A DNA stretch of 64,000 nucleotides from Stictocephala bisonia (lineage: Eukaryota > Arthropoda > Insecta > Hemiptera > Membracidae): NCBI GenBank assembly GCA_035578905.1, contig JAQJVL010000004.1:7492175-7556174 (forward strand), in the 5' to 3' direction. Of this stretch, positions 38,101 through 50,100 are shown one piece after another (the first letter of the stretch is position 1; each line of letters begins with the position of its first letter). The notes under the pieces were generated by a model that was given only the letters and a program-made list of their open reading frames with translations, did no database searches and had not been told where the DNA came from. Both the position numbers and the translations under genes were made by a program.

Positions 38101-41100
38101 ATAATTAATTACAAAAAATCAGCAACTAGATCTAAAAAAATATTATAGGCTTGGTAAGATATTATTGCTATTCTTTGTATTTATGTACAATATATGAATA
38201 AAGCTCACATTTTCATCTCACCACACCGTACCTCATTTCATTTCATTGTTCTGCATTCAAACACACCACTTTGCTTGGGCTTTTTAAAACTATCCATATG
38301 GAATTCATGCATCCTTACAAATTAATATTGCCCCAGCAACTTACTAAGAGATACAGATTTATTGTTTCTGGAAATTAAATAACAGATCCCCTGCTGCTCT
38401 CGTATTATTCAGTAATGAGGCACATGTTAACTAGTGCAGCAGCAGTGTCAATAAACAGTTGACAGTGCAGAGTTGGCGGTATTTATGGCCAACTGTTTAT
38501 TGACACTGCAACTACAGTAATCCTCATAAGTTGCATCAACAACTCTTATATAGCCTGCAACTACGATGCCTGATTACAGAGTTTGGCGTTAGTGCCCTTA
38601 CTTCTTTGAGTAAGAAATGATGTTACAGAGATGTATTTAGAGTGATACTTCTGTGGGAGGTTGGAGACCCTCTAAAGCAAATATTGCATGAACTTGAAAA
38701 TATGGACAATGTTTGGTTTCAACATGACAGTGCAGTGGCCTACATTTATCAACGTTTGATGAAGATTTTGAGGAGATGTTCTTCAGTAACTCAATTTCTT
38801 TGTGGGGACATTGATTGGCGTGCGTGTTTACTGAAGACGTTTCTTTTGAGTGTACCTCATATCAAAGGTATACGATTTAAGGGTTAGTAAATAAAATTCT
38901 GTCTCTATACTTTGCTTGGATTTTATTTCAGTTTGAGGTTTGTCAGTAAATATTGTCGTAACCTGCATATAAATACAATAACTGATGTGCACGTTTAAAC
39001 ATGAATTTAATGTAAGTTTACACCAAATTCATATTCAAATGTACATTCTGCCTTGACACTGATCTATAGTTAAGGGTTTACAAAAGGCAAAAAGCAATTG
39101 GTCAATACCTGAGGCAAACCTCGTACATCTTCTTACTCATCTTGCCCTGTATTTCATTGATAGTGTCATGCAAACTCTTAGTGACTGCGTGTCCTCGAAG
39201 GCTCTCTACATTAAAGTTGTTTGTCTTGGCCGGAAAGATGAGGAATGCTACTACAGTTATATCAGGGTGTGAAGACTGTGAAAAATACATTATTGCTATA
39301 AATTTCTTACTTTATAAATTACAGTTATCTCTTTAATAGGAAAATAATGAAAACTAGTAAATTTATCTGCAATATAATAAAATTGGCCAAGCATGCATTT
39401 TTTCAGTAGGTACAATTCATGTGCATTTAAGGTTGTTATCTTGTTTTAGTATCATAACAAGTGATTCAACTATTTGTTTTTCACTAGCTGTTTCCATTTT
39501 GACTTAAAAAACTGCTTACTTATTAATATACGAGGCGTGTTTTTAAAATAAGTAACATTTTGTTGGAATTCTGCGCTGCGGTCGGCGTTCAGGGCATGTG
39601 CGCTGAGTACTACTATCTGTTGGCAAGTCACAGCCGCCATTACGGATCCATTTGACTGTATTTAATGTCACTTACAGCCGTATTGAAATTCCTCCTCCGA
39701 TTAAAAATGCTCCGACTGTGAATTATGTGATGTGTTAGTTTTCATTACGCTACAGGCGTGAAAATAGCTGACATTCATCATGAGTCTGTCACCGTGACAA
39801 TTTTGTTTTAGAAATCATCACCATCACGATTCTAATGCTCTAGGAATGTGAGAGAACTAGTTAAACATTTGTTTTTGTGATTCTCTTTCAGCAATTTGGG
39901 AACCTAGCGTAAGCATAACTCTCGGTACTTCAAACGTTCTGTCACAATTTCTTAAATCGTACTTCTTGACACTTGGAGACACAACTATATAACGATGCAG
40001 TTGTAAAGTGTCTGTTTTCTTTGATTTATTTCATCAATGTTTTGCACCAAGTCATCAGTAATGAGAGAAGGTTTCCCTCTTCGTTCCTCATCATGCATAT
40101 TCGTACAGCCACCTTCAAAGCTCTCACCCAATTTCATCTCTCATTCTGTTTTCTCAATAAACTTCAAAGATATTTCGATGAATGTCAATTGCTTTCATGC
40201 CTATAGCCTTACAAAAACTTATCACAACATGTACTTTACAGTTGGCAGCATTTTTAATCGGAGGAGGAATTTTAAACAGTCATAAGCAACCTTAAATAAA
40301 GTCAAATGGATCTGTAACGGCGACTGCGGCTTGCCAACAGATAGTAGTACCCAGAGCACATGCGCTGAACGCTGACCGCAGTGCTACAGCGGCAGGAATT
40401 CAAAACTTACTTTCAAAACACGCCTCGTAATTGCTCCTTAATGTTTTTGATACAATTGTTAAGTCTTGCGAGTATTTTACTTTAGTTTATTCTATGAATA
40501 GAAATCTATTACAAAATGTTAGTTTAGTTTACTTGCAGGCTTGTAATAAGGGTATTATGTAATAATCATAATACCCTTATTCAATTTGACCTAATTGTAT
40601 TATGTGCCTCCCACCCTATTACTTATAATAATATTTCCTGTCTATCATTGAATGATTCCCATCCTGGAATCAACTGCAGATGTTATGCAGCTTATTCCCA
40701 TCTTCTCACCTAATGGACATATTCCAGTCTTTAGGAACACCATCAGTTGAATGTATTTGCAGGGCGGATGGGGGATAAATAAACAAGATTAGGGGATAAC
40801 AATCTTGTGTTTATATCAGTTACAAATTACAGTACTCAAACATACAGTACACGCTCTACCTTCTCCAAGGTAATAGAGCGTGTAGTCTTAAAAAGGCTAC
40901 TAAAGCACTTGGAACAAAACCATCTATTTACCCCAAGGTAACACAGCTTTATGAAAGGAAGATCATCTACAACTGCTCCAACACAGCTGATTGAAAATAT
41001 GATTGACAAAGTTGAAAATGGCTGCATAACCACAACCATCTTCCTTGACTTTAGCAAGGCCTTCGATTGCTTAGGACATGACATAATAATACAAAACTCC

Positions 41101-44100
41101 GACTATTAGGAATTGACAGCAAAGAAGCAGACTGGTTTGAAAGCTACCTGACTGATAGAAAACAACTAGTTGAAATAAAAAAAAAAACTCCCAGAAATAG
41201 CCACATCTAACACTACAAAATATTTAGGAATTATCCTGGACAACAATTTAACCTGGAAGCACCACATAAATAAACTCTGCAAGAAAATTAGTTCTTGTGT
41301 ATATGTTGTCCGAAGGCTAAAACAAATTAGTAATATAGATGCTGCCAAAACAGCCTACCACTCACTATTTGAGTCAACCTCAGATACAGACTAATTGTAT
41401 GGGGAGGAACGACTTCAACAAACGTGCAGAAAATACTAATTATCCAAAAGAGAGCCATCAGAACACTTACAGGACTTGGGCCACGAGATAGTTGCAGGGA
41501 ATCATTTGGAGAGCTTAAAATATTAATGGTGATAGCTCTCTATATCCTTGAAACAATACTTCTATCTGTAAAGACTGCACAAACCAAAACTGGAGAGCTC
41601 CATTCTTACAACACCAGAAATGGTCACAACTTTACACTGGCAACACATCACCTCAGTTTCTACGAAAAGAAACCTTCTTACAAGGGCACAGTATACTTCA
41701 ACAAGCTAACAGACTTTCTGAAGAAAACATCAGCAAAACACCTGAAAAATACTCTGACTGAGGGGCTTCTTTAACGACATATCTACATCTCTCAAGAGTT
41801 CCTGGACTGGAGAGTGCATTCATCATAATAACAAGTCACAGCTACATTTTATTTTGACAAAAATTTCTGAACTCTATGTTTATGAATAAAGATTTATTGT
41901 CTATTGTCTATATATCTTCAATAATCACTGTACATGAGCATCTGATACCCTTCAAAATTGTCTACTCTTCCAATGTACATTATGTGGATATGTTATTCAG
42001 ATGGATAGAATATAAAAGATTTTATTTGCTGTAGATAATTGTAAAAATACATAGCAACGTCACAAGTAATTAAAATGTGATCTAATGGTATTCAAAGTTT
42101 GAAAGTGTCAACTGGCCAGAAAATAACTCTGACACAGAGTAAAATGCTTTATTCTGAAGAAAATATTGTAGTCTCTTTTTAAAATCTTTATTTTTTATTT
42201 TTTTATATCTAAAAGTAGTTTGTTATACAGTTTTAACCCATAACAAGAGGACTCTCTTCTAACTTAGACAGCCAACTAATGAGTATTTACATTTGGATAA
42301 GTTCTGATATCATAAGAGTGGATAGAACTCCTCACATTGATTTTGTCCAGATTTGATTTTATTAAGAGCAGATTCTTTAAAATTTACAGAAGAAAAAATG
42401 TTAAGATTTGTATTCTCTAAAAGAGGCCTCTACAATGTTCTTAATTCCTTGCTCTTGCCATTACACATAAAGCTTTCTCTTGTGCTATGAAGATGTCATG
42501 TGCATGAGTACTACCCCACAGTCAATAAACCCTTAAGAACAGTGTCTGAAATAAGGCCAATATAAGACAGCTGAGTGCCGTCTCTAATTAGTTCTCCAGT
42601 TAAATGGCCAAGGGCATAAACACTCCCACTCAACGTTTTTTAAGGCCAATTATGTGAGGCTGCCAATTTAAAGTAGGATCAAGAGTGAAACCTAGAAAAC
42701 TAGAATTTGCCGTTTTATTATTTCCTCTGTCTCGAAGACCAAAATGGACAGTGTTTGTTTTTTCCTGATTTAAGATTAGATTGTTAGCAGTCAGCCAATT
42801 TTCAAATAAATTTTGATTATTTTTAAGCAATGACATAAGTTTGACTGCTAATACAGGATGAAGACAAAGCACAAACATCTGCTAAGAAAAAATGGTATGA
42901 CCTCTACTTAAAGAAGCTTAGGATCAACATCTCAGTACATACACAACTCTGAAAACAGTCAAAAAGCGGTGTGCGAGGTAATTAATTATGAAACATGTAA
43001 TAACAAAAGTAAAATTGTGCTAATTCAACTGTAAATAAACAACATATAATTAAATACTGCTATTTTGTCACAAAATACTTAAACAAACACTTCATGTCAG
43101 TGGCTGAATATGCTCTAAGAAACACTTATCAAGGAACACCCTGCCAACTAACAATAGGCTAGACTATGGAAAGATTCCAGACCTAATTATCTATCTCATC
43201 TCACTAACAGAATTGCTAAAAACATTCTCATCTATTAAATCAAAACCCTCAGCAGGTGAAGTTTAAAACACAGTAAAGAAGAAATACTCCCTCCCCTAAG
43301 CCTTATAATTAACTTCTCCTTTTCTCAAGGTATTTTCCCAGAAAAAACTCAAAATTGCTACAGTCTACCAAAAATTAAAAAAAAGGCATCAATACATCAG
43401 TCGAAAATTACAGACCTATATCCATCCTCTTGGTATTTTCTAATATAATTAAACACATCCTGTTAAACAAAATTATGGAGCACTTGAAAAACCACAACAT
43501 ATTAACAAGTCAGCAACATGGTTTTCTCAAAAAATAAAATCAAACACCACTGCCATAGCTCAACTAAGCCCACAATAGACAAGCTGGAAGATGGCTCGAA
43601 TGTTACAGCTCTATTGTTAAACTTTAGTAAGGCATTTGATTCCATTAGCCAGGACACCCTTATTAAAAAGACAAAAAGTATGGGAATTCAACGCATTATT
43701 GTTTCAACGATAAAACAATCAAAAAGACAATTGGTACATTTCAATAATGGGATAGGGGACTCCCTGAGACCTTGCGTCAAGTTTTCACTAACTTTTTGTC
43801 TAAAGATTCTTATTTCTAAAAGACACAGTGATTTTAAAAACCCAACAAGCCGTGCCCTTCACGAACAGTTATGAAAAAACTCTGTTTTTTATATTATTTT
43901 CAAGATGTGAATTAAAAAAATGTTCTTCCAGCTTAAACAAACATTTAGCTAACATTAAATTTAAATGCGTAAACTATTAGATTTAAAAAAAGTTTACCAT
44001 GGAACTAAACCAAGTCACTTTTTTTATTCTTTGCACTGAAATTATATGGTTTTGGTACTATTATGATTGTAACCTTTGTAATTTTGTATTTTTTATATAT

Positions 44101-47100
44101 ATATTGATGAAATAACTTATACATCATTCTGTTTACTTTTTTCATTTTATTCATAGATTATTCAGATTTTTTAAACAAAGTAAAAATGAACAGTCAGGAA
44201 GTTTATGAGTACTCGGTTTGTTAAATTAACTTGTTTGGTTCCCTATAGTACAGATCATACAATACAAGAGACGACCAATCACAGCTGTACTCTATGGCCA
44301 TACACGCACAGTATAAAAAACAACTGATATCACTATAAACCTCAAGATTAACATTTTCATTGTAATATCTCAAATTCTTTTTTTTTTATTTATTTACTTC
44401 ACTTGCCAGTTCAAATGGGCCTGCAAGGCCTTTGCGTAAGCTTTATTCAACTAGTGAAGTACTGGCCATCATCTCATTTGGGGACTCAGACCTTGGACCT
44501 TGCCCTCTGCAGTCCATGGCCTTAGCCACTGAGCTACCATTACAGCATTTAATAGTTGTTTTGTTATTACATCTTTTATCATTCGTTGTTCAGTCACCTA
44601 ACTATGTACACTAAACCTTGAGATTTGTCTATAAGAATTAAATATCTAATGAAAATAATAATATTCAGTCATTACATGATAATTTACCAGTATATTGAAC
44701 CACTGAAAAGTTTGATCTACACTCACACTGGAGTCAAAATTGCTGAAATTTCTTTTGGTTAAAGGCTCAGCTCGAAATTTTAATAATTAATTACTTTGTG
44801 TATATATATATATATATATTTTTTTTTTGTTCATTAGATTTTCATTAAATATGTTTATAAAAAATAAATGACAATTGATTTCTTCAACAATGTCAAAGAC
44901 CATCAATTTAGTTAATAATTTTTAAATACTGTACTTAGAATTATTAGAAATAAAGATAATTACCTTGAGGTAATGGTTGAGGCGGGCCAAGGCTTCAATG
45001 AAGATATCTGCTCCTTTGTTGGTATACTCATATCTTCCGGCAGTGAAGAAATACAGAGTTTTCTCCAGGTCAAAATCATAATGCCTAAAAATAAAAACAT
45101 ACAGCATATATCATTTATATTTGACAAGTACAAATTGTTGCCATATTTCTTTTAAGAGCCATTTATAAATAGCGAAAGTAAATGTGCTCGCTATGACCAT
45201 GATTTGTATTAAATATCAGGGGACATTAACATGTTTTGTATAAGGTCTGTGGGGTGTTTTTATTTTTCAACTTAACCCTAAATTTTGGTTAAATAAACAA
45301 ATGTAGCTTCATAACAGTATTAGATGAAGTAATGAGTGGAGTGGCAAAAAGAATTGGAGAAGAAAATATGAAGGTTATGGCATTTGCGGATGACTTAATG
45401 GTTTGGGGAAGTAAAATAAAAGAGGTACAAAGACAGTTGGATGTGTGGGTAGAAGAAGTAAAGAAATATGGGATGAAATTCAATGTGTCGAAAAGTGAAT
45501 ATATGGTAACAACAAGGAACAAAGAGTGTATATTAGAAAAATTAATGCTGGGAAGAGAGGAAATGAAGAGAGTACAGTTCTTCAAATATTTGGGTAGTGT
45601 CCTGGAAGAAAATGGTAAAAATGAAAGAGACATAAATGAACGAGTTAGACAGGCTGGAAATTTCTACAAATTAGTTAGGGGATTAATAAGAGACAAAGGA
45701 TTGCAACAAAGAAGTAAAGAAATTATATATAGGACATACTACATACCAATATTAACATATGGAGCAGAGACATGGGTAATGAAGAATAGAGAAAAGAGCA
45801 AGATACAGGCATGTGAGATGCGTTTCCTGAGAGGTAGATTAGGAGTAACGAAGTGGGATAGAATACGAAATGAAACAATAAGAGACAGATTAAATGAAGA
45901 ACCTCTGCAAGATAAAATAGAAAGGGAAAGAATTAGATGGTTCGGACATGTGAAAAGGATGGAGGATGAGAGGATACCAAAAAAGTGGATGGAGTGGAGG
46001 ATACAGGGTAAACGTCCAAGGGGTAGACCAAGGGATAGATGGAGAGATGGGTTAAAGGAGAGTGTAGTAAGAAGAGGGGAGGTATGGGAAAACATATTGG
46101 AAGAAAGGAAGTGGGAAGATAAGCTATGGTGGAGAGGACTGTGTACCAAGCAGACCCGGGAGAAGACTGGAACCTGCTGCTGATGATGATGATGAAACAA
46201 ATGTAGCATAACAAAAAACCAAACTTAACTAACTCTTTTAATTTTTCCTTCAGACATTCTTCTTGACACTGGAACAAATGTTCTTTTGCAGTATCCGTCC
46301 CTCATTAGGCTTGTTTGAATACCTGTGTTATTCAGTTATTTTGTCTCATTTCTTAATACCTAACTATATCCTGCTTTGTCTTCTGAGTCACTAAATTTAT
46401 AATGAATTTAACGATCTTGTATTTGATCAAAGAAAATTCTTCAATTGCTGGAAACATAACTTATAAATCACTGTATTTGTTGTGTTCTCTTTTCACAATT
46501 TTTGGTGAGCAAACACATAGTGAGAAATTTTGTATAATATTATTTTTCTAATATCCTTAAAGAATTTCTGGTACAATTTTAAGTAAGAAATAGTAAGAAA
46601 AGAAGAATATTGAAACAAAATTATATAAACTGACAAAAAATATGTTAATCTACTTATTGAGGTAATTGCTTAACTCTTTCCACACTACAGATAGATGTAT
46701 CCTAGTAAACTGCTAAAAAAAGTATTCCAATTATGACTCGTATACCATTTGTGAAACTAATAAACTGAGATATTGCTCAGTCTATTGCAATTTATTGATA
46801 CTACATTAGTTGACCTCTGTTATCAATGAGGATATGCGGAGGGCTGCTATTATATCTTGTACAATCTTAGAACTTTACAAAATTCATCAAAAACCAGTCT
46901 CAGCGTACATGTCACTGTTTCTACTTTCATTAAACTATTACTGTTTATACTGCTACAAATACTTTATTTCAATTTTTTCAATTCAAAAAGAAAGAATTGA
47001 GGATAGAAAAAATATATTACTAAAAAACAGCAAAGCCAATGGTCAATTATAACAAGTGCCTGAAATGCACAAAACGGCTCCAACTTATAACGAAATAACA

Positions 47101-50100
47101 TATCGGTTTATACAATTTAAGAAATTACTTTTTCAACGATTTTAGAAAACTATTTAGAATTAAACACAATTATAAAAATTAAATGTATTTAATAATTTTC
47201 ATGAAATGCTAATTTAAAATGAATCCGTTCTGATTATTTATTTTAGGAGAGCTTGTTTATTTATAATCACAAATCAAATTTACCTTGAGGAAAAAAACAA
47301 ATAATAACGGGTTATTACCACAGTATATGTGTGGATGGGAGGGTGGGTCATTACCAGTTTACGTGCATGGGTGAGTGGATCTTCTGATACTAAGTTTGTA
47401 AGATATTCACTACTAAACATATGCAATATGTGCTCACATCCATCTGTTACTCAGCTTCACAACAATCATAAAACCCAGTTCAAGTTTCTAACTATGTACC
47501 AAACTGCACAATCTCTAAATTGTGCAGTTTGGTAAATCATTGTGCTGTCCATGTTAAGATTATAAAGCAATTGTTTTCCTAGTTTTTACAATAGATTGAA
47601 AATTACCCATAATATTTGAAAAGCTATAAAATGTCTGCATAAATCTCCGTACTTGGACATCGTGTTTTTAATTTGTAATCAAGAGGTAAACATAACATTG
47701 CTCCGTGACAACACCGACAATGTTATATAAAAAATTCACTCCTTCAGCAATGAAGATGTTACAAAACCGTTTAACATGATTACCATTAATTGTAAAATTG
47801 TTAATTAAAACTGATCTACCATAAATTGAATAGAACAAATTCATAAAATAAAATAGATAATCATAATTCATCAAATTATTTAGCTCTTTGAAACTGTATT
47901 ATTGTTATATTTTATTTTTGTGTTATTAATTTGGTTTTAGTCTATTTATAAAAATTTACACGAAGTTTTTTAAGCAAAAATGTTACTTTTCTCTTCAAAA
48001 ATATTTGTTTCTACTTAAACAAAATTTATATCCAATTACTAAACATTTGTTACAACATTGGCAATTTTATAAAAAAACTACATTTTACAAGCAGAAAAAC
48101 TATATACTACAATAAATAAATTACTCACATTCAATAATTTATTTTTATTTTACAAAAAAAGCTTGTGAATTACAAAATACAGCCCCGCCTATTTTGGAAG
48201 GACTATTCTACCAAATCAAGGGTTAGTATGAGGTACACTAATTAAACTGTCCTGTCCTTGCTAATACACCAATCATTTACTACAGACTATGTTTTAGTAG
48301 ATGATATAGTTGCAGTGAAAACCTACAGAGTTATATGAAAGTGATTTTTGCTAAAAAGCATAATGCATTACAACTAAACATGCTACATTAATAACTCATG
48401 TACAACATGTCAACAATTGTTAAACTTTTAAACCATAGATGCTAAATTTGTCTATAAAATCTTTAAGTTAATCTTATGATTAAAGAATAAAATAAAAAAG
48501 TTAACTTTTAACGGCATGGTATAGGTTTTGTTTGAATAATGTTAAAAAGGAATTTTAATCTGAGTAAAAATAGTACAGAAAATGTTTATAAATAACTTTT
48601 TACAAAATATACACAGGGTGTTAAAGAAGTGCACTGGAAATAGATTGTTGGTTTTACACCTAAAATGGAAGAAATAAATATAGTTTGATGTTAAAAAGAA
48701 AATAAAAATATTAATTTATCTTGTAAATTCTGCTTTATTTAGGAATTCTTAAGTATTATTTAAAACAATAACGAATCCCTTAAAAAGGCTTATGTATTTG
48801 TTTTAATTTATTAGATAATTTTAACTTTGCAAACAATTTTCCTAATTGTTGTTTTGATTATTTACTATTGAATTGTACAAAATGGCAGGAGGTCTTGAGT
48901 TTTCACTGCTGAACTATAGAAATGTCAGCCGTTCAGAGTTTTAACTATTGAATGTTTCATAATGGCAGCCATTTTCAGTTTTCAATGTTGAATTGTACAG
49001 CATATCTTAAGAAAATAGAAAGACAAATTTAAAATTTTGATTCTAACAGCTCTTTCTTTTAAAAATAGAAATGCAGTATTAGATAGCAGAAATAGATTTT
49101 GTGTCTATTCTTAAAAGTGATACAACTTAGTATTATGGCAAGAACCACGTTGAATTATAATTAAACACAATTAGGGAAAACATATTTTTATTTGCTACAA
49201 TGTTTTGAAAACAATTTTAAACATTAGCTCATTGAAAGGAAACAAAATGTTACAACGGTTTTATTAAAGAGATTTTAACGAGGTGCGTTAAGTGACCTCT
49301 CTCTACAACAACGCACTACTGTAGCATGAGAAATTCCATTGGATTATTTCTCTTGGAAATATTACCACAGTTGTTAAAATCAAACTGTGGTAATATTTCA
49401 GACACCCTCCTTCAAAGCATTGTTACAGTTCATCTTCAATGGTTTCAACATGAGTGTTTTACACCATAGTTTTACAGGGCCTCAAGTATGAAACTAAAAT
49501 TTAAGCCTTGTGGCTTCAGAGGTAATGCTACTGGTCACCAATTCCAAACCACTAGTTTCCAAATTGTGCAGAAAGAGTGTTTATATTACTAATAAAGGTT
49601 CTGTTGATCATGACCACTAGTTCAATGAACAGTGGACCTCACCACTAACGTGTTAGTAAAGATTGTTCTGTTGATTATGACCAGTAGTACAGTGAACAGT
49701 AGACCTCATCACTTCAGACTGTTACTAAAGAAGGTTCTGTTGATCATGACCAGTAAGTAGTACAGTGAACAGTAGACCTCATCACTTCAGACTGATACTA
49801 AAGAAGGTTCTGTTGATTATGACCAGTAAGTAGTACAGTGAACAGAGGACCTCACCACTTCAGACTGATACTAAAGAAGGTTCTGTTGATCATGACCAGT
49901 AAGTAGTACAGTGAACAGTAGACCTCACCACTTCAGACTGATACTAAAGAAGGTTCTGTTGATTATGACCAGTAAGTAGTGCAGTGAACAGAGGACCTCA
50001 CCACTTCATACTGATACTAAAGAAGGTTCTGTTGATCATGACCAGTAAGTAGTACAGTGAACAGTAGACCTCACCACTTCAGACTAATACTAAAGAAGGT

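Noticed and set aside
45289..46277. Antisense frames of 114-156 codons over the RTE fragment
   Set aside because: Ser/Leu/His-rich shadows of the RT frame, which explains the region fully.
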